Assembly (NCBI RefSeq): GCF_028751035.1
Contig: NZ_CP063533.1
Coordinates: 1,426,001-1,490,000 of the forward strand
Direction: 5' to 3'
Origin: Helicobacter winghamensis ATCC BAA-430
Lineage (GTDB): Bacteria; Campylobacterota; Campylobacteria; Campylobacterales; Helicobacteraceae
Length of the DNA stretch: 64,000 bases
Shown: positions 1 to 7,998 of the stretch, one piece after another
Layout of the letters: every line of letters begins with the position of its first letter
Numbering within the stretch: the stretch's first letter is position 1
Translations under genes and position numbers: made by a program
Notes under the pieces: generated by a model
Seen by the model: the letters and a program-made list of their open reading frames with translations, nothing else
What the model was told of the DNA's origin: nothing
Databases searched by the model: none

Positions 1-648
1 TATCTTTTTTTCTTTATCACTTAGTTTAATATCCTTGTAATATTTGCGTAAAATCGCAATCTTTTTTACATTATCTTTTACTTTTGCACTTTCATTTAAA
101 ATAAGTTGTGCTTTGATAAAGGCTTCTTCTTCATGCACTGGCGCAAAGATTAGCTTTAAATTTGCTTCTTTAAGTTGTGCTTCAATCCCTTCAAGATGCT
201 TGCGACAATACGGACAATCAGGATCAGTTACTACAATCTTTGTAGGCAAATTCTTCCCCTCACCTTTCAAAACTACAAAATCACTCTCCTTAAAAGAGCT
301 AAAAAGCTTTTTTAAGCCTTCTGCGTCGGCTTTCATCTTGGCTTCACCTGCTTTATTAATCTCTTCTGTAATCATCTTAGAGTCTTCTTTGCTAAAATTC
401 ATCACACTGCTAAGTCCGATAAAATGCTTACCATCTTGGCTAACAATTACAGGAAAAATATCTCCACCGCTTGTGCGACCAATCACAAAATATTCCCCAT
501 TAAAACTTTTGAGTTGTTTTTTAACTTGCACTTCTACATCAACGCCTGTGAGCTCTTTAATACCTTGTTTGAAGTTTTTCTCAAAGTTTCCAAATGCAAA
601 ACTAGCAAATCCTAGCACAAACAATAATCCTAATGCAATTTTTCTCAT
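1..648 (-). CDS. DsbC/DsbG-like periplasmic thiol:disulfide interchange protein, cut by the left window edge
   Basis: A minus-strand reading frame opens at the ATG at 648 and runs unbroken off the left edge, giving 216 visible codons. Residues 1-20 form a signal peptide (MRKIALGLLFVLGFASFAFG). A DsbC/G-like N-terminal region follows, then a thioredoxin-type CPYC motif at residues 145-148 in the context TDPDCPYCRK. In this family the protein isomerises or reduces disulfides of exported proteins in the periplasm. The start is backed by an AAGGAC ribosome site and a TACAAT -10 box about 35 bases upstream. A plus-strand open frame over the same bases is its shadow. The C-terminus and the neighbour beyond it are outside the window. 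Family is clear; whether it acts as isomerase or reductase is not. Confidence 0.85.
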   Translation of the reverse strand, partial: MRKIALGLLFVLGFASFAFGNFEKNFKQGIKELTGVDVEVQVKKQLKSFNGEYFVIGRTSGGDIFPVIVSQDGKHFIGLSSVMNFSKEDSKMITEEINKAGEAKMKADAEGLKKLFSSFKESDFVVLKGEGKNLPTKIVVTDPDCPYCRKHLEGIEAQLKEANLKLIFAPVHEEEAFIKAQLILNESAKVKDNVKKIAILRKYYKDIKLSDKEKKI

Positions 649-680
649 CACTTGTCCTTAAATTTTAGTAATCAAAGCGC

Positions 681-686
681 ATTGTA
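681..686 (-). promoter_or_regulatory. -10 box for the DsbC/G-like gene
   Basis: TACAAT on the minus strand, inside an AT-rich region and 33 bases upstream of the ATG at 648. There is no clear -35 box, which is normal for sigma-70 promoters in this phylum. Confidence 0.4.
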
Positions 687-827
687 TAATAATCTCCCAT
701 CAAAATCAAAACCACCAAAATAAAATATACCGCAAATGATTCTTTACAAAGTGCAACATAATGTAAAAAATTCTAAAAAGTAAAACAAATCTTGACTAAA
801 ATAATTAAATTTTGCAAGATTCTTTGC

Positions 828-833
828 TATACT
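828..833 (+). promoter_or_regulatory. -10 box for icd
   Basis: TATACT preceded by TTTGC, the extended -10 form common in Campylobacterota. It lies 33 bases before the chosen icd start at 866. It also lies downstream of an alternative upstream ATG at 812, which argues against that start. Confidence 0.5.
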
Positions 834-865
834 CTAGCCCAAACCCTACTTTAAAGGAATCCAAA

Positions 866-3064
866 ATGAAAATCACTTACACATTAACTGATGAGTCTCC
901 AGCACTTGCCACTTACTCTTTTTTGCCTATTGTACAGGCATTTTTAGGTAAAGTTGGAATCCCAATTGAAACTTCTGACATTTCACTTGCCGCACGCGTT
1001 TTGGCGCAATTTACAGAAAATCTATTAGAATCTCAAAGAGTTAAAGACTCCCTAAAAGAGTTAGGCGAGCTTGTCAATACTCCCAACGCAAATCTAATTA
1101 AAACGCCAAATATCTCCGCTTCTATTCCGCAGCTTAAAGCCACCATTAAAGAATTGCAAGAAAAAGGTTTTGCAATTCCAGATTTTCCTGATGATCCTAG
1201 CAATGCTAGCGAAAAAGAAATCAAAGAAAAATACCAAAAAGTGCTAGGTTCAGCAGTAAATCCCGTTTTAAGACAAGGAAACTCCGACAGGCGTTGCACA
1301 AAAGCAGTAAAAGACTATGCTAGAAAAAATCCTTATAAAATCACGCCTTTTAATAAGGAATCCAAAACCCGCGTATCTTACATTCAAAAGGGCGATTTTT
1401 TTGACAATGAAAAAGCAATTTTGATTAAAGACTCCACGATAGCCAGCATTAGCTTTATTGGAAAAAATGGCACAGAAGTGCTAAAAGAAAATTTAAAATT
1501 AGATAAAAATGAGATTTTAGATGCAACTTTTATGAGCGCAAAAGCCTTGCGTGCATTTTATAAAGAACAAATTGAAATATGTAAAAATGAGAATATTTTA
1601 CTCTCTTTGCATTTGAAAGCCACAATGATGAAAGTTAGTGATCCTGTAATCTTTGGACATGCAGTAAGTGTGTATTTCAAAGAGTTATTTGACACCTTTG
1701 GCGAAGAGCTTCACAATCTTGGAGTTAATCCAAACAATGGTGTAAGTGAGCTTTTAGCAAAAATTGAAAATAGCTCCAAAAAGGCTGAAATCCTAGAAAA
1801 ATACAATGAAATTCTAGCAAAAGGCGCACCACTTTCAATGGTAAATTCCGACAAAGGAATCACAAATTTACATATCCCAAGCGATGTTATTGTAGATGCT
1901 TCAATGCCAGCAATGCTAAAAAATGGAGCGAGATTATGGGATAAAGATGGCAAGGAATGTGATACAAACGCACTAATCCCTGATAAAACCTATGCTACCA
2001 TTTACGAAGCCGTGCTAGAAGATTTACGCGCCAATGGCACGCTAGACCCTAGCAAACTAGGGAGCGTTTCAAATGTAGGCTTAATGGCAAAAAAGGCTCA
2101 AGAATACGGCTCACACGATAAAACTTTCATCGCAAAAGAAGATGGAATCTTTAAAATCACAGACGCACAAGGCAACACACTACTTGAACACAGCGTGGAA
2201 AAAGGCGATATTTATCGCGCAAATACCGCGAAATTTGATGCTGTGCAAAATTGGATTGATTTAGGAATTGAACGCGCAGATTTAACAGGAAGCAAGGCGA
2301 TTTTCTGGCTAGATTTAAAACGCCCAAGCAATAAGATTATGGCGGATTTAGTGCAAGAAAGACTTAAAGAGAAGGGCAAAGATCTTGCGATTTTAGCCCC
2401 AAAAGAAGCGTGTTTAGAATCCTTAAAGCTAATCCGTGACGGAAAAGATGCAATCTCTATTACAGGTAATGTTTTAAGAGATTATTTAACAGATTTATTC
2501 CCTATTTTAGAGCTTGGCACAAGTGCAAAAATGCTTTCAGTCGTGCCAATGTTAAATGGTGGGGCGATGTTTGAAACAGGGGCTGGTGGAAGTGCGCCAA
2601 AGCAAGTGGAACAACTTGTAGAAGAAAACCACTTGCGCTGGGATAGTTTAGGCGAGTTTTTAGCCTTGCAAGCGAGCCTAGAATTTTACGCACAAAAAAC
2701 AGGTAAAAAAGAAGCACAAATCCTTGCAGACTCTCTTGATATAGCAATCGGTGAGTGGCTAAATAATAATAAAGCCCCTTCACGCAAGGCAAAAGAAGAT
2801 GACAACCGCACAAGCCACTTCTATCTAGCACTCTATTTTGCAAAAGCCCTAGCAAACAATTCTCAAAACTCCACACTTCAAAACTTTTTTAAAGGAATCT
2901 TTGAAGAGCTTAATGCAAATTCTGATAAAATCCACCAAGAATTTATCAACGCACAAGGCGTTAAAGTTGATTTAGGCGGCTATTACAAGCTAGACGATAA
3001 AGCTTGTGATGCTATTATGCGTCCAAGTGCTACCTTTAATGCAATCCTTGCAAAAATCCATTAA
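866..3064 (+). CDS. icd: Isocitrate dehydrogenase (NADP), monomeric type
   Basis: This 732-residue cytoplasmic enzyme of the citric acid cycle oxidises isocitrate to 2-oxoglutarate with NADP. The N-terminus (MKITYTLTDESPALATYSF) and the length match the large monomeric IDH family, about 740 residues, not the 420-residue dimeric form. Family-like stretches include a GNSDRR motif near residue 135 and the block around FETGAGGSAPKQ. I chose the ATG at 866 over an in-frame ATG at 812: an AAGGAAT ribosome site sits just before 866, family proteins begin with this sequence, and the -10 box lies between the two ATGs. The following AlkD-like gene overlaps its 3' end by 26 bases, so the two are probably co-transcribed. 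Confidence 0.95.
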   Translation: MKITYTLTDESPALATYSFLPIVQAFLGKVGIPIETSDISLAARVLAQFTENLLESQRVKDSLKELGELVNTPNANLIKTPNISASIPQLKATIKELQEKGFAIPDFPDDPSNASEKEIKEKYQKVLGSAVNPVLRQGNSDRRCTKAVKDYARKNPYKITPFNKESKTRVSYIQKGDFFDNEKAILIKDSTIASISFIGKNGTEVLKENLKLDKNEILDATFMSAKALRAFYKEQIEICKNENILLSLHLKATMMKVSDPVIFGHAVSVYFKELFDTFGEELHNLGVNPNNGVSELLAKIENSSKKAEILEKYNEILAKGAPLSMVNSDKGITNLHIPSDVIVDASMPAMLKNGARLWDKDGKECDTNALIPDKTYATIYEAVLEDLRANGTLDPSKLGSVSNVGLMAKKAQEYGSHDKTFIAKEDGIFKITDAQGNTLLEHSVEKGDIYRANTAKFDAVQNWIDLGIERADLTGSKAIFWLDLKRPSNKIMADLVQERLKEKGKDLAILAPKEACLESLKLIRDGKDAISITGNVLRDYLTDLFPILELGTSAKMLSVVPMLNGGAMFETGAGGSAPKQVEQLVEENHLRWDSLGEFLALQASLEFYAQKTGKKEAQILADSLDIAIGEWLNNNKAPSRKAKEDDNRTSHFYLALYFAKALANNSQNSTLQNFFKGIFEELNANSDKIHQEFINAQGVKVDLGGYYKLDDKACDAIMRPSATFNAILAKIH

Positions 3065-3749
3065 AAACTCTCTTAGGCAAGAACTTCTTGCCTTAAAGGA
3101 TTTAAAGCACCAAAACTTTTGCGTAAAACTTCTCCCAAACCTAGAAAAATCTAAAATTATCGGCGTAAAGACAAAGCCCATTAGGGATTTGGCAAAACGC
3201 GTTTTTAAAACTTCTCTTACAGAGTATCTAAACGACTCTAGCCCTAATGTTTATTTTGAAGAAAATCTTTTAGAATGCTATATTTTGGCACTTTATTTAC
3301 AAAAACAATGGAATCCAAAATTAATCCATACATTTGTTTTGCGCATTGACAATTGGTGGGTTTGCGATTCCTTTTGTGCCACTCTTAAAGGATTAGATGA
3401 AGTGCGTTTGTGGGAGCTTGTTATGCCTTATTTAAATACACAATCCCCCTATGTTTTGCGCTTTGGCATCGTAATGCTTCTTAAAACACAAGAGATTCCA
3501 AAGGCTCTTTTATGCTTAAGCAAGATAAAACATAAGGATTATTATGTCCAAATGGCGATTGCTTGGGTAATTTCAGTGCATTTTATTCACGATTCCAACA
3601 TTGTTTTGGAGTTTTTAGAAAAAAAGAGATTTACAACTTGGATTCACAACAAGGCAATCCAAAAAATCTGTGAATCTCTGCGTGCAAGCATAGAAGACAA
3701 ACAACGCGTAAAAGCTCTGTTTATCCAATCAAAAAATCCCAATCGCTAA
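3039..3749 (+). CDS. AlkD-like DNA alkylation repair protein
   Basis: The protein is about 236 residues, all helical, and matches the HEAT-repeat DNA glycosylase family (AlkD/DUF1061-type), which removes alkylated or bulky cationic bases from DNA. The marks are the SLTEYLND region, the pattern LIHTFVLRIDNWWVCDSF, where AlkD relatives have an I..WDNWD..D segment, and the repeated helices ending near residue 220. The start is uncertain: an ATG at 3006 is open, but the ATG at 3039 better fits the family N-terminus and limits the overlap with icd to 26 bases. It ends four bases before the convergent XRE gene. Family call fairly sure; substrate unknown. Confidence 0.75.
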   Translation: MQSLQKSIKNSLRQELLALKDLKHQNFCVKLLPNLEKSKIIGVKTKPIRDLAKRVFKTSLTEYLNDSSPNVYFEENLLECYILALYLQKQWNPKLIHTFVLRIDNWWVCDSFCATLKGLDEVRLWELVMPYLNTQSPYVLRFGIVMLLKTQEIPKALLCLSKIKHKDYYVQMAIAWVISVHFIHDSNIVLEFLEKKRFTTWIHNKAIQKICESLRASIEDKQRVKALFIQSKNPNR

Positions 3750-3753
3750 ACGC

Positions 3754-4008
3754 TTAAGTAACAAAAAAATCTCTCACATCGCATTCAAAAAGACGCGAAA
3801 GTTTGAATAAATGCAATAAATTAAAATGTTTTCCGTGTGCGTTGTTTTCCATATTTGCATAAAATCCACCTGATGATTGCCCAATAGATAGCGCAACTTC
3901 TAATTGACTAATGCCTTTTTCTAAGCGTTTTGTTTTGATGTTTTTTGCAATATTGTCTAAAAATGCTTTTTCTTCTTCTGGCGTTGTGATACTCGGTAGA
4001 TTTAGCAT
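3754..4008 (-). CDS. XRE-family helix-turn-helix regulator
   Basis: A small protein of 84 residues with one Cro/C1-type HTH domain: the segment KRLEKGISQLEVALSIGQS (about residues 27-45) gives the first helix and turn, and a recognition helix follows. The C-terminus (LLHLFKLSRLFECDVRDFF) is the usual XRE ending. It is divergent from the DarT/NADAR genes. A near-perfect palindrome (4018-4036) lies right at its own start, so it probably represses itself and perhaps the toxin-antitoxin promoter. DNA binding is established for the family; the target is inferred from position. Confidence 0.85.
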   Translation of the reverse strand: MLNLPSITTPEEEKAFLDNIAKNIKTKRLEKGISQLEVALSIGQSSGGFYANMENNAHGKHFNLLHLFKLSRLFECDVRDFFVT

Positions 4009-4017
4009 AATTATTCC

Positions 4018-4036
4018 TATAGAAAAGTTTTCTATA
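4018..4036. promoter_or_regulatory. Palindrome, likely operator of the XRE regulator
   Basis: The 19-base sequence TATAGAAAAGTTTTCTATA has 9-base perfect inverted arms around one central base. It sits 10 bases upstream of the XRE start codon in the XRE/darT divergent region. That is the size and place expected for a Cro-type operator. Binding is inferred. Confidence 0.55.
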
Positions 4037-4092
4037 AGTTTATTTTGATTAAAATCTTAATGCAAATTTCTATTGAGATTATTTTTAAAGAG

Positions 4093-4110
4093 ATTATTTC
4101 TATAGATAAT
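4093..4110. promoter_or_regulatory. Second dyad and -10-like sequence before the leader ORF
   Basis: ATTATTTCTATAGATAAT contains CTATAG, which resembles the half-site of the 4018-4036 palindrome (TTTCTATA), with imperfect outer arms. It lies 17 bases before the ATG of the leader ORF, so it may be a second operator overlapping the toxin-antitoxin promoter. It is weaker than the first palindrome. Confidence 0.3.
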
Positions 4111-4126
4111 ATTTAAGGAGGAATAT

Positions 4127-4159
4127 ATGAAACAAAATAAGGCATCAAGAAAAATATAG
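4127..4159 (+). CDS. 10-residue leader ORF upstream of darT
   Basis: An ATG at 4127 follows a very strong ribosome site (AAGGAGG, five-base spacing) and codes MKQNKASRKI, then TAG at 4157. The darT start follows eight bases after that stop. The ribosome site of darT itself (AGGAAG) overlaps the leader stop codon. This is the layout of a translationally coupled leader that could limit toxin synthesis. The ribosome site and reading frame are seen; expression and role are inferred. Confidence 0.35.
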   Translation: MKQNKASRKI

Positions 4160-4167
4160 GAAGATTT

Positions 4168-4701
4168 ATGCAGAAAATTATAGAAATACTATACTCTCAA
4201 GGAGTTTTTAAATTTTATCATCTTACAAAACTTGAAAATTGGGACAGTGGCAAAAAAACAGATATAAAACAGATAGGCTTATATAGCAGAGAGTGCCTGA
4301 TGGATAATAATGTTGCTATAAACTTTTCTTCAAACAATCTTTCACATGATTTAGATACAAGAAAAAAGCTTAATAACTATGTAAGACTTGCTTTCACAAA
4401 AAATAATCCAATGTTTAAGAGTTGGCTCAAGCAAAGCTTTAACCAAAAATTTGCTTGGTTGACCATTGATTTGGACATATTAAATAAGGGTAAAGTAATC
4501 TTTTCCAATATTAATGCCACAGATAACCGAGCAAAGTATTTTGATAGCCCTGACGAGTTATTAAGTCGTATGGACTTCGATGCATTCAAAAGAACAGATG
4601 ACATATCCAAACAAGACAAACATTATAAATTGTCTCAAGCCGAAGCAATGGTAAGAACCCGTATAGAACCCAAATTTATATCATTAGAAGAAATAATTTA
4701 G
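4168..4701 (+). CDS. darT: DarT-like DNA ADP-ribosyltransferase toxin
   Basis: The 177-residue protein has the DarT (DUF4433) pattern. An NAD-site start FYHLT at residues 16-20 is followed by an IGLYS segment near 36-40, the block YVRLAFTKNNPMF at 71-83, and QAEAMV at 157-162, where Glu159 fits the catalytic glutamate of the family. DarT enzymes use NAD to ADP-ribosylate bases in DNA, blocking replication, and act as toxins or phage defence. The next gene is a NADAR-type protein, which points to the DarT1 branch (guanine-modifying) and not the thymidine-modifying DarT2/macrodomain pair. The protein is slightly shorter than typical DarT (about 200 residues). The family call is made by eye. Confidence 0.8.
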   Translation: MQKIIEILYSQGVFKFYHLTKLENWDSGKKTDIKQIGLYSRECLMDNNVAINFSSNNLSHDLDTRKKLNNYVRLAFTKNNPMFKSWLKQSFNQKFAWLTIDLDILNKGKVIFSNINATDNRAKYFDSPDELLSRMDFDAFKRTDDISKQDKHYKLSQAEAMVRTRIEPKFISLEEII

Positions 4702-4710
4702 GTTTAAAAT

Positions 4711-5400
4711 ATGAAATTCGCAACTAGGCCATATTATTATGCTAGCAACAACCCCAAAATGCAACTAATTAATGCAAAAGATGTAAAATTTGAGTATTTT
4801 AGCGGGTTTGCAAGAGAACGAAAACAAAAAAGTATAGAAAGCATGCATAAAGCCATAAAAAAACTATACCCACAGGCAAAAATATTAGAGATTAGCAAAG
4901 CCTCTCCTAATCAACTAGGACAAAAATTAAGTGCCTTTAATCTAAAACTTAAAGTATTCAATGGAATTCAAGATATAACTGCCAGCGTTGAGAGATTTTT
5001 TCAAGGTTCTAAAGTATTTAATAATGGTGGACCTTTTGAAGAAATTATCTTTAATGAGAATATCCATCCAAAAAAGTATGACAAGTTAAAAAAGGGTTGC
5101 AATTTTCAGGGATTTAAATTATTTGGAAAATGCTACAGCACTGAGCCTGTTACTTTTTTTTACGATTGGCTTTATATCAATGCCTTAAAACAAAATAGTA
5201 TTTTAGCTACCGAATTAGAAAATTACGACATTTTTACAGATATTGAATTTAACCCCAATAAATCGCTTTCATGTCAAGCCGCAACAGTAGCTCTATTTTT
5301 AAGCCTTAAAAAAGCTGGAACACTAGATAAAGCTACTAAAACCAGTGATGAATTCTTAAAGCTGAGGCTATCAGTAATAGACAATCAAAGCCTATTTTAA
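4711..5400 (+). CDS. DarT1-associated NADAR-type antitoxin
   Basis: The 229-residue protein carries motifs I recognise from the NADAR antitoxins encoded next to DarT1: FSGFARERKQKS (30-41), LSAFNL (73-78), VERFFQGSKVF (93-103), GGPF (106-109), FYDWLYINAL (150-159) and FTDIEFNPNKSLSCQA (175-190). NADAR proteins hydrolyse ADP-ribose from guanine and so reverse the toxin's mark on DNA. It begins nine bases after darT ends, in the order toxin then antitoxin. No transmembrane segment or signal peptide is seen, so it acts in the cytoplasm. Function is established for the family; activity of this copy is inferred. Confidence 0.8.
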   Translation: MKFATRPYYYASNNPKMQLINAKDVKFEYFSGFARERKQKSIESMHKAIKKLYPQAKILEISKASPNQLGQKLSAFNLKLKVFNGIQDITASVERFFQGSKVFNNGGPFEEIIFNENIHPKKYDKLKKGCNFQGFKLFGKCYSTEPVTFFYDWLYINALKQNSILATELENYDIFTDIEFNPNKSLSCQAATVALFLSLKKAGTLDKATKTSDEFLKLRLSVIDNQSLF

Positions 5401-5414
5401 TATGAAGGAAAATA

Positions 5415-6077
5415 ATGTCCACAAGATACTTTGATAATGATCAAATGTGTTTTTTATCTACACCATCTCCCGATTCATACTACGGAGAAGAAATTACTGA
5501 TATATGTGGAAAACCCATGGAGAACTTTATCGGTAGCGGCGAATCCAATATAGAGAAAAGTAACATGAGGGCTTTAACTAATTGCACAAAAAGGGAAATA
5601 AACCAAAAAGAGATAGAGTTTATTTTGGAAATTGGAAAATTTTGCTTTCTATGCAATGATTATAAAAAGAAAAAGAATATATTTGTAGAAAAAATCGGCT
5701 TTAATGTCCAAAATGGTGCAAATGTTATAAAAAAATCCAATAACGAAAAATATGTATTCTTTTCATATAAAACTACGAATATAAATGAGTCTCTTCCGTG
5801 CAATTACGAGGTTTATATGTCGGAGAGAGATGGAAGCATAAAGCGACTTTCTTTTTTTAGTACAACACAACAAACAGAGGCGCTTTACCCTATAAATCCT
5901 TTGAACTTATGTTTGATACTGTTAAGCATTTATATAGATATAAATAATTTAACGGTGGAAAATCAAGCATATTTTATTTCAACCATATTGTGCGATAAAA
6001 ATCTTTCAAGCATAAAAAGTGAAATAATCAAAATGCCAACTTTCGCAGAGATAGATAGGATATTAAAAATAAAATAG
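5415..6077 (+). CDS. Unrecognised 220-residue protein in the DarT/NADAR operon
   Basis: I do not recognise this protein. It starts at an ATG with GAAGGAA upstream, 14 bases after the antitoxin, so it is very probably in the same transcript. The N-terminal 60 residues are polar and may be disordered. The middle (about 65-150) alternates basic and hydrophobic segments (KKKKNIFVEKIGF, KYVFFSYKTTNI) as in a beta-rich domain. Residues about 160-180 are hydrophobic (PINPLNLCLILLSIYI). Six cysteines are scattered without a metal-binding pattern. No signal peptide is visible. Base composition is AT-rich like the rest of the island. It could be an accessory or immunity part of the toxin-antitoxin system. 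Confidence 0.65.
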   Translation: MSTRYFDNDQMCFLSTPSPDSYYGEEITDICGKPMENFIGSGESNIEKSNMRALTNCTKREINQKEIEFILEIGKFCFLCNDYKKKKNIFVEKIGFNVQNGANVIKKSNNEKYVFFSYKTTNINESLPCNYEVYMSERDGSIKRLSFFSTTQQTEALYPINPLNLCLILLSIYIDINNLTVENQAYFISTILCDKNLSSIKSEIIKMPTFAEIDRILKIK

Positions 6078-6090
6078 CTAGGAGAAAAAC

Positions 6091-6462
6091 ATGCAAACCT
6101 TAATAGAACTACCACTCATAATGAATATTGTCCATGGGGAAGAAATTCGAGAGATTGCAGCTGTAATTGAACAAACTTTTCAAAATCGAGAAGACGCCTA
6201 TAATTTTGTATGCGAACAATTAGATGGCGCTAGAAAATGCGGTGGCGACTTCGCTAAAGAATTTGTTAAACATGCAGGTGTGCCTTTTTATGATTACACT
6301 GATGCCATGAATGATTTTGATACCGAAGCTGGCATCATCATGTTAACATCAACATATGGCATCTTTGGTTTGGATCCAACGAGACTTGCTATTGCGAATT
6401 TATATATTGTAGATCTCATCATGCGAAAATACAAATTTGGGATATATGGAGAGGGGCTGTAA
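6091..6462 (+). CDS. Unrecognised 123-residue protein at the end of the DarT/NADAR operon
   Basis: I do not recognise this protein. It starts 13 bases after the previous gene behind an AGGAGA ribosome site. It is acidic and looks mostly helical: EEIREIAAVIEQTFQNREDAYNFV at 17-40, then a glycine-rich turn, then a C-terminal half (residues 75-115) with two moderately hydrophobic helices (AGIIMLTSTYGIF, LAIANLYIVDLIM). No signal peptide is seen. It is the last gene of the island before the convergent liv cluster. The tight spacing with three upstream genes suggests co-expression with DarT; its role is unknown. Confidence 0.6.
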   Translation: MQTLIELPLIMNIVHGEEIREIAAVIEQTFQNREDAYNFVCEQLDGARKCGGDFAKEFVKHAGVPFYDYTDAMNDFDTEAGIIMLTSTYGIFGLDPTRLAIANLYIVDLIMRKYKFGIYGEGL

Positions 6463-6539
6463 AATAAGTCTCTACATGAACTCATATAATTTTTATACAC
6501 TATCCTAATCTCAATCCATATTTATCTACAAGGAAAAAT

Positions 6540-7235
6540 CTATCCTCCTAAATAACGCTTTTTAATCTCATTGTCTTCTAGCATATTTTTTGCCAAATTC
6601 TCCATAACAATTTTACCATTCTCTAGCACATACGCACGATTTGCAACTTTAAGTGCAGCAAATGCGTTTTGCTCTACTAATAAAATTGTGATTCCATTCT
6701 CTCTTAAATTCAAAATAATCTCAAAAAGCTCACCTACAACCTTTGGTGCAAGCCCAAGGCTAGGTTCATCAAGCATTAAAAGCTTTGGCTCACTCATTAA
6801 TGCTCTAGCAATCGCAAGCATTTGCTGCTCTCCCCCACTCATTGTGCTAGCAACTTGCTTATAGCGTTCTTTTAGGCGAGGAAAAAGCGCATACATCTTC
6901 TCGCGCATTACAGAGAAATTCTCATCATTATTATACGCACCCATTCGTAAATTCTCATCTACACTAAGCCCTGTAAAGACGCGTCTACCCTCTGGGACCA
7001 GTGCGATCCCGCGCTGGATAATCTTATGTGTGGGAACTTTTGAAATATCCGCCCCAAAAAAACGCACCTTGCCCTTAGTTTTGACACTATGCACGATTCC
7101 ATTTAAGCTTGAAGTCTTGCCTGCTCCATTACTCCCAATTAGCGTGATAATCTCGTGTTCTTCAATATGAAAACTCACCCCCTTTAGCCCAGCAATCAAG
7201 CCATAATGCACTTCTAAATTTTCAACTTGTAGCAT
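6540..7235 (-). CDS. livF: Branched-chain amino acid ABC transporter ATP-binding protein LivF
   Basis: The 231-residue cytoplasmic ATPase powers uptake of leucine, isoleucine and valine together with LivG and the permeases LivH and LivM. Walker A is GSNGAGKT (34-41), the signature is MSGGEQQ followed by ARAL, and Walker B is LLMLDEPSLGLAP. LPRLKERYKQVAS in the helical domain is typical of LivF. The start lies inside the end of livG (14-base overlap), so translation is coupled. It is the last gene of the liv operon and faces the accessory island end to end. No clear terminator is seen in the 77 bases between. Confidence 0.92.
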   Translation of the reverse strand: MLQVENLEVHYGLIAGLKGVSFHIEEHEIITLIGSNGAGKTSSLNGIVHSVKTKGKVRFFGADISKVPTHKIIQRGIALVPEGRRVFTGLSVDENLRMGAYNNDENFSVMREKMYALFPRLKERYKQVASTMSGGEQQMLAIARALMSEPKLLMLDEPSLGLAPKVVGELFEIILNLRENGITILLVEQNAFAALKVANRAYVLENGKIVMENLAKNMLEDNEIKKRYLGG

Positions 7236-7998
7236 AGAAATCCCCTAAATACGCGGCAATCACTTCTGTATTATTAATCGCTTCTTGCGGTGTCCCACAA
7301 AAAAGTTTTTTACCATAATCAAGCACTAAAACCTGCTCACACAAGGCATTTACAAAAGGCATATCGTGTTCAATTAATAGCACACTTAAATCAAAATCCT
7401 TTTGCATTTTAAAAATTAGCTCGCTTAATTCTTGCGTTTCCTTTGGATTCATTCCTGCTGCTGGCTCATCTAGCAATAATAATTTTGGATTTGTTGCTAA
7501 CGCCCTTGCAATCTCTACCTTACGACAATTCCCATAGCTTAATCCACTTGCATTTAGATGCATTTTATCACCCAATCCCATATAATCTAAAAGCCACTTC
7601 GCACGCTCTTTAATGCGCCTTTCTTCTTTAAAGTATCGCCCAACACGAAACGCCGCTTCAAAAAAGCTATATTTTGCGTCATTGTGCAAGCCAATTAGCA
7701 CATTATCAAGCACACTCATTGAGCTAAAAAGGCGGATATTCTGAAAAGTTCTTGCAATTCCTAAATTTACAATTGTATTTGGTTTATAGCGTGAAATATT
7801 TTTACCAAGGAAAGTTACCTTTCCAGAATTTGGCTTATAGTTTGCAGTAATAATATTAAACATTGTGGTTTTACCCGCACCATTTGGACCAATAAGCCCA
7901 AAAATTTGTTTGGATTCCACCTTAAAGCTCACATTGTCAATTGCCTTTAGCCCGCCAAAGGCAATGCCAACATTTTCAAGCTCTAAAATTGCCATCAT
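7222..7998 (-). CDS. livG: Branched-chain amino acid ABC transporter ATP-binding protein LivG
   Basis: The 258-residue ATPase is the partner of LivF. Walker A is GPNGAGKTT (37-45), the signature region LSYGNCRKVEIARALA departs from the common LSGGQ, as usual for LivG, and Walker B is LLLLDEPAAGMNP. The NPKETQELSELI segment after Walker B is typical of LivG. The start is a double ATG. The first overlaps the livM stop (ATGA); the second, three bases on, is better spaced from GGAGG and may be the one used. Confidence 0.92.
   Translation of the reverse strand: MMAILELENVGIAFGGLKAIDNVSFKVESKQIFGLIGPNGAGKTTMFNIITANYKPNSGKVTFLGKNISRYKPNTIVNLGIARTFQNIRLFSSMSVLDNVLIGLHNDAKYSFFEAAFRVGRYFKEERRIKERAKWLLDYMGLGDKMHLNASGLSYGNCRKVEIARALATNPKLLLLDEPAAGMNPKETQELSELIFKMQKDFDLSVLLIEHDMPFVNALCEQVLVLDYGKKLFCGTPQEAINNTEVIAAYLGDFYATS

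Noticed and set aside
44-661. 205-codon plus-strand open frame at the left edge
   Set aside because: It is the shadow of the minus-strand DsbC/G-like gene, which has a signal peptide, CPYC, a ribosome site and a promoter. The plus-strand product is a low-complexity Ser/Leu/Phe-rich sequence.
2502-2876. 124-codon minus-strand open frame
   Set aside because: Antisense to the conserved C-terminal part of icd, no ribosome site, no likeness.
3754-6462. Accessory island as a prophage or integrative element
   Set aside because: No integrase, attachment repeat or tRNA is seen; only a regulator and four genes are present.
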